A DNA stretch of 64,000 nucleotides from Segatella paludivivens DSM 17968 = JCM 13650 (GCF_000373185.1 NZ_KB890627.1:142327-206326); one strand, 5' to 3'; positions 45,308 to 54,456 are shown, counted from the stretch's first letter. Numbers and translations: made by a program. The notes: a model not told the origin generated them from the letters alone.

Positions 45308-46507
45308 ATGAATAAACCAGATAAACAAGGATTCTATGGACAGTTTGGTGGTGCCTATGTTCCAGAGATATTATATAAATGTGTACACGATCTTCAGGAT
45401 GCGTATATTCCTATTATAGAGAGTAAGGAGTTTCAAGACGAATACAACCAGTTGCTCAAAGACTATGTTGGTCGTCCTTCTCCTTTGTATTATGCAAAGC
45501 GCATGAGCGAGAAATATGGTTGTCAGCTCTATCTTAAACGTGAGGACCTTAATCATACGGGTGCTCATAAGATAAACAATACAGTCGGTCAGATTTTGAT
45601 GGCAAAGAAGATGGGTAAAAGTCGTATCATTGCCGAAACAGGAGCTGGACAACATGGTGTAGCCACTGCTACCGTGTGCGCACTGATGAATATGGAATGT
45701 GAGATATTCATGGGCAAGACAGATGTTGAACGACAACATACCAATGTAGAACGTATGCGTATGTTGGGTGCAAAAGTGCATCCTGTCACAACTGGAAACA
45801 TGACTCTTAGTGATGCATGTTCTGAGGCTATACGTGACTGGTGTTGTCATCCTCAAGACACATTCTATATTGTCGGTTCTACGATGGGACCACATCCTTA
45901 TCCTGATATCGTTGCAAGAATGCAGAGTGTGATATCAAAGGAAATTAAATGGCAGCTTCAAGAGAAGATAGGTCGTGATTATCCTGATTATCTTATCGCT
46001 TGTGTTGGTGGAGGTTCTAACGCTGCGGGTACAATATATCATTATATTGATGACTCACGTGTGAAGATGGTTCTTGCTGAAGCTGGTGGACATGGAATAG
46101 ATACTGATTACACTGCTGCCACAATGCATTGCGGTACAGAGGGTATTATTCATGGAGCTCGCACACTTGTTATGCAGACTGATGACGGACAGATTAAAGA
46201 GGCGTTCACCATTAGTGCTGGTCTCGATTATCCTGGCATAGGACCAATGCATGCACAACTTGCTAAAAGCGGTCGTACAAAGGTGTTTGCTATTAATGAT
46301 GATGAGGCTATATATGCAGGATATGAACTTACTCGCATGGAAGGTATCATACCAGCCATAGAGAGTGCACATGCTGTGGCTACATTGAAGAAACTTACAT
46401 TTAACCCTGATGATATCGTTGTGTTAACTGTTAGTGGTCGTGGTGATAAGGATGTAGAGACATATCTAAGTAATAAGAAAATGGCTAAAGAATATGGAGA
46501 TTTTTAA
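45308..46507 (+). CDS. trpB: Tryptophan synthase beta subunit
   Basis: A 399-residue PLP enzyme that condenses indole with serine. The PLP Lys88 is in HTGAHKINN. Other motifs are GQHGVATATVCAL, the phosphate-binding CVGGGSNAAG and the C-terminal TVSGRGDKDV. The N-terminus FYGQFGGAYVPEIL is typical of TrpB1. The 3' end overlaps the trpE start by 14 bases. Confidence 0.96.
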   Translation: MNKPDKQGFYGQFGGAYVPEILYKCVHDLQDAYIPIIESKEFQDEYNQLLKDYVGRPSPLYYAKRMSEKYGCQLYLKREDLNHTGAHKINNTVGQILMAKKMGKSRIIAETGAGQHGVATATVCALMNMECEIFMGKTDVERQHTNVERMRMLGAKVHPVTTGNMTLSDACSEAIRDWCCHPQDTFYIVGSTMGPHPYPDIVARMQSVISKEIKWQLQEKIGRDYPDYLIACVGGGSNAAGTIYHYIDDSRVKMVLAEAGGHGIDTDYTAATMHCGTEGIIHGARTLVMQTDDGQIKEAFTISAGLDYPGIGPMHAQLAKSGRTKVFAINDDEAIYAGYELTRMEGIIPAIESAHAVATLKKLTFNPDDIVVLTVSGRGDKDVETYLSNKKMAKEYGDF

Positions 46508-47906
46508 TTATACCACACATACTGAGAAGATTCTTGCCGATCTTTATACACCTGTTGCTGTGTATATGAGGTTGCGCGACATCTATCCTCAAAGTGCATT
46601 GATGGAAAGTTCTGATTATCATGGAAATGATAATTCCAGAAGTTTCATCGGCATTCATCCAATGGCTAATATTCAGGTTAGTCATGGTGTCATCCGCAGC
46701 ACTTACCCAGATGGAACAGTTGATGAAACTGTTATCGACACATCTGTAAAGGGTAGGGCGAAGGAAGCCGTTGCCGATGCGATAAATAATTTCATCGGTC
46801 ATTTTAAAGTTGAAGGCGAAGGGAAAGACTTTTGTGGTCTATATGGCTATACCACTTTCAATGCCGTACGCTATTTTGAAGACATTGATGTAAAGGATGC
46901 GACAATGGAAAAGAACGATGCTCCCGACATCTATTATATAATGTATAGGGATGTTATCGTCTTTGACCATTTCAATAACAGTATGCAGATTATAAGTCTT
47001 TCAGATGATTCTTCTGCTATTGCTGACATCTTGCGTGCTATTAATAAGCAGAATATCAAACCTTATAGTTTCAAACCTGTTGGTGATACAACTTCAACTC
47101 TTACCGATGAAGAGCATAAGGCTAATGTGCGCCGTTGTGTGAAGCATTGCTTACGAGGAGATGTATTCCAAATTGTTATTTCTCGCCGTTTCATACAGAA
47201 ATACGAGGGTGATGATTTCAAACTCTATCGTGCTCTGCGTTCTATCAACCCAAGTCCATATTTGTTTTATTTTGATTTCGGAGGCTTCCGTATTTTCGGT
47301 TCTTCACCAGAAACTCATAATCGCATAGTTGGTGACAAGGCTTATATCGACCCTATTGCTGGAACAACAAAGCGTACTGGTGATACAGAACAGGACAGAA
47401 AGAATGCTGATTTTTTGCGGAACGATCCAAAAGAGAATGCCGAACATGTAATGTTGGTTGATTTGGCACGTAACGATTTAAGCCGTAATTGCCATGACGT
47501 GAAAGTTGATTTCTATAAGGATATGCAGTTTTATAGTCATGTGATTCATCTTGTAAGCCGTGTTAGCGGAACGCTTAATGAAGGTGCAAATAGCATCAGA
47601 GAGTTTATTGATACATTCCCTGCCGGAACATTAAGCGGTGCTCCAAAGGTGCGTGCCATGCAGATTATTTCAGACTTGGAACCGCATAATAGGGGAGCTT
47701 ATGGTGGCTGTATTGGTTTCATTGGACTTACTGGTGAACTTAATCAGGCAATCGTCATCCGCACTTTCATTAGCCGTAACGGTGAGTTATGGTTTCAAGC
47801 AGGAAGTGGCATCGTTGCCAAGAGTAATGATAATTATGAGTTAGAAGAGAGCAGCAATAAGTTGGGTGCATTGGTAAAGGCAATTCATATTGCCGAAAAC
47901 CTTTAG
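46494..47906 (+). CDS. trpE: Anthranilate synthase component I
   Basis: A 470-residue chorismate-using enzyme. The C-terminal half shows RGDVFQIVISRRF, NPSPYLFYFDFGGFRIFGSSPE, DPIAGTTKRTG, ARNDLSRNC and FPAGTLSGAPKVRAM. The N-terminal half carries the tryptophan-feedback site in most homologues; MESSDYH (residues about 35-41) is in the right place for the LLES-type element, here in altered form. It pairs with the glutaminase TrpG. It overlaps the trpB gene. Confidence 0.93.
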   Translation: MEIFNYTTHTEKILADLYTPVAVYMRLRDIYPQSALMESSDYHGNDNSRSFIGIHPMANIQVSHGVIRSTYPDGTVDETVIDTSVKGRAKEAVADAINNFIGHFKVEGEGKDFCGLYGYTTFNAVRYFEDIDVKDATMEKNDAPDIYYIMYRDVIVFDHFNNSMQIISLSDDSSAIADILRAINKQNIKPYSFKPVGDTTSTLTDEEHKANVRRCVKHCLRGDVFQIVISRRFIQKYEGDDFKLYRALRSINPSPYLFYFDFGGFRIFGSSPETHNRIVGDKAYIDPIAGTTKRTGDTEQDRKNADFLRNDPKENAEHVMLVDLARNDLSRNCHDVKVDFYKDMQFYSHVIHLVSRVSGTLNEGANSIREFIDTFPAGTLSGAPKVRAMQIISDLEPHNRGAYGGCIGFIGLTGELNQAIVIRTFISRNGELWFQAGSGIVAKSNDNYELEESSNKLGALVKAIHIAENL

Positions 47907-47946
47907 TTGATACTTTATTGTTGAATCCCTATTTATATTAATTTTT

Positions 47947-48567
47947 ATGAGTGAATATTATAATGGAATAGAAACTTCTGCTGATACTATAAAGGTTGAT
48001 GGCATGAAGGTTGTTATCATTGATAACTATGATTCATTTACATATAATCTTGCGCACCTAGTAAAAGAGTTGGGCGCTGAAGTTACAGTATATCGTAATG
48101 ATAGGTTTCAGTTGAATCAACTTGAGACGTTCGATAAGATTATTCTCAGTCCAGGACCTGGTATTCCTTCTGAGGCAGGTTTACTTCTTGATGTTATCAA
48201 GCATTATGCAGGACGCAAGTCTATATTAGGAGTATGTCTTGGTCATCAGGCTATTGGTGAGGCTTTTGGAGCCAAACTGGTTAATCTTGATGAAGTTTAT
48301 CATGGTGTAGCAACTCCGATAACACAGTTTGGTAATGATAAAATCTTTGCAGGACTTCCAAAGCGTTTTGATGTAGGTCGCTATCATAGTTGGGCTGTAG
48401 ATAAAACAGGATTCCCTGATAGTCTTGAGGTTACGGCTGTGAGTGATGATGGCTGCATCATGGGATTGAAACATAAGCACTATGACATTCATGGCATCCA
48501 GTTTCATCCAGAGAGCGTGCTTACTCCAGAAGGCAAGAAGATAGTAGGTAATTGGCTTGATATGTGA
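47947..48567 (+). CDS. trpG: Anthranilate synthase component II (glutamine amidotransferase)
   Basis: A class I glutamine amidotransferase with catalytic Cys in GVCLGHQAIGEAF and the His-Glu pair in IQFHPESV. It feeds ammonia to TrpE. The listed start gives 206 residues, with 19 before MKVVIIDNYDSFTYN; the internal ATG at 48004 would give the standard TrpG N-terminus and is a plausible alternative. It is the last gene of the operon, followed by a strong terminator. Confidence 0.93.
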   Translation: MSEYYNGIETSADTIKVDGMKVVIIDNYDSFTYNLAHLVKELGAEVTVYRNDRFQLNQLETFDKIILSPGPGIPSEAGLLLDVIKHYAGRKSILGVCLGHQAIGEAFGAKLVNLDEVYHGVATPITQFGNDKIFAGLPKRFDVGRYHSWAVDKTGFPDSLEVTAVSDDGCIMGLKHKHYDIHGIQFHPESVLTPEGKKIVGNWLDM

Positions 48568-48573
48568 TATAAA

Positions 48574-48626
48574 AAAAATGGCAAACCTGTTAATCGCTGA
48601 TAAGCGTTAGCAAGTTTGCCATTTTT
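48574..48626. terminator. Bidirectional terminator between trpG and glf
   Basis: A perfect 13-bp stem (48574-48586 with 48614-48626) starts with AAAAA and ends with TTTTT. An inner hairpin (CGCT, GATA loop, AGCG) fills the large loop. It lies between convergent trpG and glf and suits termination of both. Confidence 0.85.
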
Positions 48627-48641
48627 AATATGTTTACTGTT

Positions 48642-49832
48642 TTATTTAAACAGTTTCATCACGTTTTCCACTACAGGTGCCATGTCATAATATTTATATT
48701 CGGCAAGTCTTCCACCAAATATCACGTTGTTTTCCTTTGCAGCCAGCGTGCGATATTTCTCAGCGAGTTCATTGTTTATCTTGTCGTTTACAGGATAATA
48801 TGGTTCCATTCCATCTTTCCATTCCGTAGAATATTCTTTTGATACAACCGTTTTTGGACAGTCATTTATCTTTTGTCCGAACATCTCAAAATGCTTGTGC
48901 TCAATCACGCGTGTGTAAGGCACTTCTGCTTCTGTATAGTTTATCACTGCATTTCCCTGATAGTTAGGCTTGTCAATGATTTCCTGTTCAAATCTTACAG
49001 TACGGAAGTTTAGTTTTCCGTATTTGTAATCATAGAATTCATCAATCTGTCCTGTGAAAACCACTTTGCCGAAGCAGTAAGTCTTGTTTCCAAGAGCTGT
49101 ATTCTTTGATGCGTCAAGAGTGAAACTGCCGTTTTCGTTTTTATTGATATCGTTTCTAAAATCAAAGAAATCTATGTTTTTATGACATTCCACGCCATCT
49201 AGTAATCCGTCAATAAGTTTATTATATCCACCGATAGGAATACCCTGATAGGTGTCATTGAAATAATTATTGTCGAAAACCATGCGTACAGGCAGTCTTT
49301 TAATGATGAAAGCCGGCAACTCTGTGCATTTTCTTCCCCATTGCTTCTCGGTATATCCCTTGATAAGTTTCTCATATATATCTTTACCGATAAGAGTTTG
49401 AGCCTGTTCTTCAAGGTTTCTTGGTTCTGTTGCACCCTCAGCCTTCATCTTAGCCACAGCTTCCGCTTTCTGCTCATCAATTTTTGCCTGAGCTTCATCT
49501 GGGGTTGTTACTCCCCACATCTGGTAAAATGTGTTCATGTTGAAAGGCAAGTTATAAAGTTTACCCTTATAATTTGCTACCGGAGAATTTGTGTATCTGT
49601 TGAACTCCACAATAGAGTTCACAAAATCCCATATATCTTTGTTGCTTGTATGGAATATATGTGCACCATATTTGTGTACATTAATACCTTCAATCTTCTC
49701 GCAATATATATTTCCTCCAAGTTGAGTACGCTTGTCAATCACTAGACATTTCTTGCCTTGTTTTTTTGCCATGTAGGCGAATGTGGCTCCAAAGAGTCCG
49801 GAACCAACTATAAGGTAATCATATTTTTCCAT
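48642..49832 (-). CDS. glf: UDP-galactopyranose mutase
   Basis: A 396-residue FAD enzyme that converts UDP-galactopyranose to UDP-galactofuranose for surface glycans. It has the dinucleotide fold YDYLIVGSGLFGATFA, LVIDKRTQLGGNIY, VHKYGAHIFHT and the conserved GYTEKQWG and RLPVRMVFDNNYF. The C-terminus YKYYDMAPVVENV is also typical. The length is slightly above the usual 370 because of a charged insert (DEAQAKIDEQKAEAVAKMKA). It stands alone, with a promoter in the tandem repeat just upstream. Confidence 0.96.
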   Translation of the reverse strand: MEKYDYLIVGSGLFGATFAYMAKKQGKKCLVIDKRTQLGGNIYCEKIEGINVHKYGAHIFHTSNKDIWDFVNSIVEFNRYTNSPVANYKGKLYNLPFNMNTFYQMWGVTTPDEAQAKIDEQKAEAVAKMKAEGATEPRNLEEQAQTLIGKDIYEKLIKGYTEKQWGRKCTELPAFIIKRLPVRMVFDNNYFNDTYQGIPIGGYNKLIDGLLDGVECHKNIDFFDFRNDINKNENGSFTLDASKNTALGNKTYCFGKVVFTGQIDEFYDYKYGKLNFRTVRFEQEIIDKPNYQGNAVINYTEAEVPYTRVIEHKHFEMFGQKINDCPKTVVSKEYSTEWKDGMEPYYPVNDKINNELAEKYRTLAAKENNVIFGGRLAEYKYYDMAPVVENVMKLFK

Positions 49833-49853
49833 TACAGATTATTGTTTATCTTG

Positions 49854-49884
49854 CAAAGGTAGTGCAAGTCGAAGACAATACAAA
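49854..49884 (-). promoter_or_regulatory. Promoter of glf
   Basis: On the minus strand TTTG (49881-49884), 19 bases, TACCTTTG (49854-49861). It lies 22-52 bases before the glf start, inside the first repeat unit. Confidence 0.6.
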
Positions 49885-50006
49885 ATAAAAAGCATTTTTA
49901 TTTTTATTGTTTCGGCGTAGCCTACCTTATTTAAAGGTAGTGCAAACGAGCGGAAATTCAAAATAAAAAGCATTTTTATTTTTATTGTTTCGGCGTAGTC
50001 TACCTT
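49855..50006. repeat. Imperfect tandem duplication (two units of about 74 bp)
   Basis: Unit 1 (49855-49928) and unit 2 (49933-50006) are nearly the same in their right 45 bases and similar elsewhere. Each begins AAAGGTAG and ends CTACCTT, a short terminal inverted repeat. Unit 1 supplies the glf promoter. In unit 2 the matching -7 box has lost its last G (TACCTTTA). Confidence 0.75.
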
Positions 50007-50030
50007 TAGCTAAGTACTACCCTTATTTGA

Positions 50031-52553
50031 TTATATCTTGTCTGATTGTGTCGGAAACACATAGAAATGGCGATCCTTGATGAAATCTATCATCCATTGA
50101 TCCACTTCCACGTGATTGTCAAGAGCCTTGATAGAAAGAGAGTGATGTCCTTTCGAAATATTTATAGGGAATAGTAATACAGCCTGTCCTCTAAGCACAT
50201 TCTGTTTCCATTGTTCCGAACGATCTTCCTCTTTATATGATTTCACGGCATAATCCTTTCCGTCAATGCTTATAGCAATACGAATATCTCCGTCGTCATT
50301 AGGATGTGTCGGTATAACAGCCACACGTAGCATTGCGTCAGCATCTCTGTCAGAGTCGAATTCATATTCCAAACAGCCTTCTTTAGGCAAAGCCACAGCG
50401 TTCATGCTATGTCCCAATGCCTGAATAGTATATGCGCTAGTCGTAGCCGATGAGTATTGGCATGCATCCATCACTATGGCATCGTTTATCTTTATAGTGT
50501 GTGTGTTCGCAACCTCCGATTCCCTTATCGTCTCTCTTGCTATACTGTCAGAGAGCATTATCGGTAGCATAGGAGGGTAGAATGCGAATAAATCTCTTGG
50601 CATATATGTCATTGAGTATTTCCACTTACCACCAGCCATTTTGTTATTGTAGTAATCAGTGATGTCCTGAATGTCATGATATGCCTCTATGCTTTTGGCA
50701 CTGGCCAATGTCATAACGGAGTCGCGTGACCAAAGTGTTGCGTTTACCTGTCCTGTTGCAAATGAGCGTGCACGCTGTGCCTCAAGCATCTTTGTCGCCA
50801 TATCAGCAGAAGCACATACTTCATATTCTATATGTGAAAAATAAGCATCTCTCTTTTCTTTTGCAATAGTTCCCTTTATGTCTGCAACAGCTTTCTTTAT
50901 GTCAGCATAATGTTCAAGATAACGGTCCATTTCACCACCAAACTCATTGCTGAATTCCGTGTCCTTCATCCACGACATTCCCCTCATGTTGGTTGCTTTG
51001 TCAAGTTCTACTTGAGTCCATCCCATGTGCTCAGGTTTACGTATTCCGCAAAGTCTATAATATTCCAACATAACAGGCAGCAATTTCTTTCCTGCATTCT
51101 CACCAAACTCTCTTGTCAGCCAGTTACCTAGATGACTGTTTATTGTTGATGGCGAAACGCTGTTTATGTTCCAAGCCATATCCATGAATAGTTCCAGCTG
51201 ATAAGCTGCTGGCTTTGGATTATGAATGTTTACGATCCATTCCTTTCTGGCGTTATTGTCGTAAGCCTGTTTCATCTCGCTATACACCAGTCCTGGTTGG
51301 GTTGTGCATAACCATAAGTAGTCATGCGGTCTGCCCCAGTAGCTTAGGTGATAATACACACCTGCGCCACCGCTGCGTTGCTTTGCGTTTTTCTCTTTCA
51401 GACGTGACATGTAACCGTAGTTGTCGTCACACCATAACAGTGTTACGTCTTCAGGCACCTTTAAACCGTTTTCCATTATTTGCAACACCTCTTTGTAAGG
51501 AACGAATACCTGTGGAATACTTGTCACGTCTTTATTTACGTATTTTTTCAGCAGTTCTCTTTGGTCGTCAATAGCATTTTGCAACCATGTCGTTTTTTCC
51601 TGCATTGTTTTTACGCCTTCCATACTTCCGTCATGTATTCCTCTCATGCCGATAGTGTATAGATTGTCGTATCGTGCCACCTCTTTTAGTCGTTCAGCCC
51701 AGTAGTCACGTACATTCTTTCCGTTTGTTACATAGTTAAAGTTGCCTCGTTTTGTCACATCCCATTCGCCAACATTGTTTCTCATCAAAGGTTCGCAGTG
51801 AGATGTTCCAATGATGATGCCGCAGCTATCAGCCGTCTCTTTATTGCCATTTACAAAGTAAAACGGAACAGTTCCCCTGTGCATAGCTGGCCACATTGTG
51901 TTTGCACGCAGTCTCAGCAGCAGCTTGAATATCTGCTTGTATGTCTTTGCGCCGATACATCCTGTTTTATTTTCCTTTTCGTAAGTCTTCCAACTCCATG
52001 GTTGTAGACTCCAGTCTTCATCGTTCATGAATATGCCTCTGTATTTTACAGAAGGACTTTGTGTCGTGTTGAAATTATCGTTAATAGTGAGAATATCTTT
52101 ATGCTGTGGCTTAGAGTCCGCCCACCATGTCCATGGTGATACTCCCGCCATTCTTGATAGTTCAAGTATTCCATAAGCAGTGCCTCTTCCGTCAGAACCA
52201 GTAATAAGAATCGTTCCGCTTTTATTCGTTCTTATGTCGAAGCATTCAGTTTTACTCGCAATCTCATCAATAGGAACGTTCATGCTTTTCAGACTTTTCT
52301 TAGTGCTTTTAGAAGCAATATCTAGTTGTGTAATCTGTATCTTTGCTGTTGTTGGTGATGATTGCATAGCCTTCATCCCAGTAACATCTTTCATGTCATC
52401 CGAAAACATGTCGAGTGCAGTCCTCACCACAAGTTTGCATTTCTTGTGTACAGTATATGTAACCGGATGATGTCCGTCATACCATACGATGTCCCCAGCC
52501 ATAATGGTCAACGACAATATAATAAAAGCTGTTGCTAGCAAAAGTCTTTTCAT
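50031..52553 (-). CDS. GH115 family alpha-glucuronidase
   Basis: An 840-residue exported enzyme (signal MKRLLLATAFIILSLTIMAG). It matches GH115, which removes (4-O-methyl)-glucuronic acid from xylan: FDIRTNKSGTILITGSDGRGTAYGILELSRMAGVSPWTWWAD, RGIFMNDEDWSLQPW, LRANTMWPAMH, IIIGTSHCEPL, LLWCDDNYGY, and GVYYHLSYWGRPHDYLWL. The C-terminal region from about 690 is an accessory beta-sandwich. No SusC/SusD or other xylanase gene is adjacent. It could complement the pectin and xyloglucan-like functions elsewhere in the window. Confidence 0.92.
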   Translation of the reverse strand: MKRLLLATAFIILSLTIMAGDIVWYDGHHPVTYTVHKKCKLVVRTALDMFSDDMKDVTGMKAMQSSPTTAKIQITQLDIASKSTKKSLKSMNVPIDEIASKTECFDIRTNKSGTILITGSDGRGTAYGILELSRMAGVSPWTWWADSKPQHKDILTINDNFNTTQSPSVKYRGIFMNDEDWSLQPWSWKTYEKENKTGCIGAKTYKQIFKLLLRLRANTMWPAMHRGTVPFYFVNGNKETADSCGIIIGTSHCEPLMRNNVGEWDVTKRGNFNYVTNGKNVRDYWAERLKEVARYDNLYTIGMRGIHDGSMEGVKTMQEKTTWLQNAIDDQRELLKKYVNKDVTSIPQVFVPYKEVLQIMENGLKVPEDVTLLWCDDNYGYMSRLKEKNAKQRSGGAGVYYHLSYWGRPHDYLWLCTTQPGLVYSEMKQAYDNNARKEWIVNIHNPKPAAYQLELFMDMAWNINSVSPSTINSHLGNWLTREFGENAGKKLLPVMLEYYRLCGIRKPEHMGWTQVELDKATNMRGMSWMKDTEFSNEFGGEMDRYLEHYADIKKAVADIKGTIAKEKRDAYFSHIEYEVCASADMATKMLEAQRARSFATGQVNATLWSRDSVMTLASAKSIEAYHDIQDITDYYNNKMAGGKWKYSMTYMPRDLFAFYPPMLPIMLSDSIARETIRESEVANTHTIKINDAIVMDACQYSSATTSAYTIQALGHSMNAVALPKEGCLEYEFDSDRDADAMLRVAVIPTHPNDDGDIRIAISIDGKDYAVKSYKEEDRSEQWKQNVLRGQAVLLFPINISKGHHSLSIKALDNHVEVDQWMIDFIKDRHFYVFPTQSDKI

Positions 52554-52650
52554 TTTAGATTTATCTTTAAGTAATTAGTAGTTTATTTTGCGAAGGTACA
52601 TCAAATGAGTGAAAAATCAAAGAAAAATCTAATCCTTTTTTTAACACAAC

Positions 52651-52666
52651 TGACAGCATTGTCAGA
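52651..52666. promoter_or_regulatory. Dyad CTGACA-N4-TGTCAG between GH115 and hsp20
   Basis: A perfect 6-bp dyad with a GCAT spacer lies 97 bases before the GH115 start and 163 bases before hsp20. Related half sites follow (TGACAT at 52671-52676, TTGTCAG near 52711). It could be an operator for either gene; no factor can be named. Confidence 0.4.
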
Positions 52667-52828
52667 AAATGACATGTAAATAGTTAATTTAGTTTACATT
52701 TAATGACGATTTGTCAGCACCTTTCTAGTGGCATATTTGTTGCATTTCTGTTATCAGATACAGAAGCCGAAAGGCAGAGAATCCAAACGAATATATGTTT
52801 AACAAAATAATAATTAGGAGGTTTTATT

Positions 52829-53260
52829 ATGTGGTTACCAGTATTACGTACAAACAACAATTGGTTAGACAATGCATTCAATGATTTCTTTGATGACAGT
52901 GCAATGAGACGAATGAATTCTACAGCACCTGCAGTTAACGTTAGGGAGGATGAAACAGCTTATATAATGGAGGTTGCAGTGCCTGGAATCAAAAAGGAAT
53001 TCTGTCGTGTAGACATCAACAACGATGGTGATCTTAATATTGCCATTGAGAACAAAATGGAGCACAAGGAAGATAACAAGAAAGAGCGTTATCTGCGTCG
53101 AGAATTTTCATATACGAACTATCAGCAGACATACTCTCTTCCTGACAATGTCAACAAGGAAGGCATCAGTGCAAAGGTCACAGATGGAGTCTTGACAATT
53201 CAGTTGCCAAAGATTGAAAAAGTAGAACAAAAAGTTCAGCGCAAGATTGAAGTTGTTTAA
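52829..53260 (+). CDS. Small heat-shock protein (Hsp20/alpha-crystallin family)
   Basis: A 143-residue ATP-independent chaperone. The alpha-crystallin domain spans about residues 33-130 (VNVREDETAYIMEVAVPGIKKE, YLRREFSYTNYQQTYSLPDNV, GISAKVTDGVLTIQLPK). A short N-terminal arm (WLPVLRTNNNWLDNAFNDFF) is typical of bacterial class A proteins. An AGGAGG Shine-Dalgarno (52816-52821) precedes the ATG, which is uncommon in this phylum. A terminator follows the gene, so it is monocistronic. Confidence 0.95.
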   Translation: MWLPVLRTNNNWLDNAFNDFFDDSAMRRMNSTAPAVNVREDETAYIMEVAVPGIKKEFCRVDINNDGDLNIAIENKMEHKEDNKKERYLRREFSYTNYQQTYSLPDNVNKEGISAKVTDGVLTIQLPKIEKVEQKVQRKIEVV

Positions 53261-53288
53261 TTCATATTCATGATTGTAATATTAATGG

Positions 53289-53318
53289 GCCGAAGCAAAT
53301 ATGCTTCGGCTTTTTTTT
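53289..53318 (+). terminator. Terminator after hsp20
   Basis: A perfect 8-bp GC-rich stem (GCCGAAGC 53289-53296, loop AAATAT, GCTTCGGC 53303-53310) is followed by eight T. Confidence 0.9.
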
Positions 53319-53401
53319 ATGTATATGTCAAAGAAAGCTATAACATCTGTTTCTTTCATATTTGAATTACGTTATTATAGAATTTCTATGTTCGCTGCCC
53401 T

Positions 53402-54349
53402 TTATATTCTTTTAGCAATCTCTTCCATGTGTCTGCCGTCTGTACCACAGCACCCACCAAAAATTCTAAGTGGGTTTATACCCTGAAGTCTTGAAATAGC
53501 CTCTGCTAATTCTGTTGGCTCTGATGTTTTTAGATCTTCAGAATGATCAAGTTCACTAAAAGACAGTGTTGAGGTATTCGCTTGAATACCTAAGAATCTT
53601 GTTTTGACAATTTCATTGCGATTAAATGGCTGCATCAAAGCTGCGTATACGATATTCGGGTGCACACAATTAGCCATATAGCATGTTGGGCGAAATGTGG
53701 TTATACCATCAATATAGCCAATAGCGTCAGAGATTGGTGTCCCATCAACAAGGCATCCATCCTTCTTAATCGTAAAACTGATGATATAAGGCACTTTGTA
53801 TTTTTCCATTGCTAATGCGATACCTGCCGCTTCCCCCAAAGTTGGCATTAAGGCTGCATACATGAAATCGACTTCTGCATCTGCAAATAGTTTTGCTTCC
53901 CATGTGTGGAACATCTGAGCTTCCTTCATGTCCAACGAGCCTTCACCCGTATAAGCATCTCCTTTGCATCCAAGCAGTCCGCCAACATACATTTTCCCCA
54001 TCTGTTGTGTTTGTACAAGACGAAGAAAATTCATATTGGCTTGAACGATAGAAGAATCATAAATTGATTTTTCAATTCTTTCCTTATTCACTCTTCTTGT
54101 TGGAGTTGTTGCTAGAAACGGTAAATTGTATTTTAATGCAATCCCTGCATATTCACTCCATAACTTGTCCAATGCATTTCTTCCATCCTCAGAATAGACC
54201 AGACTAGCTAAACACACATTTTCATCAGGTACCAAGTTGAACTCTCTTTTCAAGCGTTCTCCCAAAGCTCCTTCCATTAGGATGCTTTTCTGCTGTTTCA
54301 TACATTCTCTGAAATCCATGAGTTTGTTATGTTTTATAGTTCTCTCCAT
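53402..54349 (-). CDS. Homocysteine S-methyltransferase family protein
   Basis: A 315-residue protein of the zinc-dependent homocysteine methyltransferase fold. The predicted zinc ligands are the Cys in YMANCVHPNI and the Cys pair in FGGCCGTDGRH; ILMEGALGERL replaces the usual DGG-type N-terminal motif. It is closest to stand-alone enzymes like MmuM that move a methyl group from S-methylmethionine or a similar donor to homocysteine. The donor is not certain. The gene has its own promoter and a structured leader RNA of about 100 bases, which suggests metabolite control. Confidence 0.8.
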   Translation of the reverse strand: MERTIKHNKLMDFRECMKQQKSILMEGALGERLKREFNLVPDENVCLASLVYSEDGRNALDKLWSEYAGIALKYNLPFLATTPTRRVNKERIEKSIYDSSIVQANMNFLRLVQTQQMGKMYVGGLLGCKGDAYTGEGSLDMKEAQMFHTWEAKLFADAEVDFMYAALMPTLGEAAGIALAMEKYKVPYIISFTIKKDGCLVDGTPISDAIGYIDGITTFRPTCYMANCVHPNIVYAALMQPFNRNEIVKTRFLGIQANTSTLSFSELDHSEDLKTSEPTELAEAISRLQGINPLRIFGGCCGTDGRHMEEIAKRI

Positions 54350-54380
54350 TTTTAGACAGAGTTTAACTTTGATTTATTAA

Positions 54381-54443
54381 AAGTAAAGGAGTAGGGCAGT
54401 AGCCCTGTCCTAGCGTTACTCAAACCTTTTACTTAAAAGGTTT
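54381..54443 (-). promoter_or_regulatory. Structured leader RNA with two exclusive folds before the homocysteine methyltransferase
   Basis: Read on the minus strand. Fold A is a 9-bp hairpin AAACCTTTT-AAGT-AAAAGGTTT (54443-54422). Fold B pairs AAGTAAAAGG (54434-54425) with CCTTTACTT (54389-54381), enclosing GAGT with ACTC and a tight AGGGC-TACT-GCCCT hairpin, with the internal loop AACGCTAGGAC between them. A and B share the AAGTAAAAGG segment and exclude each other, as in riboswitches and attenuators. I do not recognise a known class. Ligand unknown; methionine-cycle compounds are the natural candidates. Confidence 0.5.
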
Positions 54444-54456
54444 TTTTCGTTCATTG

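Noticed and set aside
45371..45895. Minus-strand 174-codon frame inside trpB
   Set aside because: Antisense shadow of a highly conserved enzyme gene.
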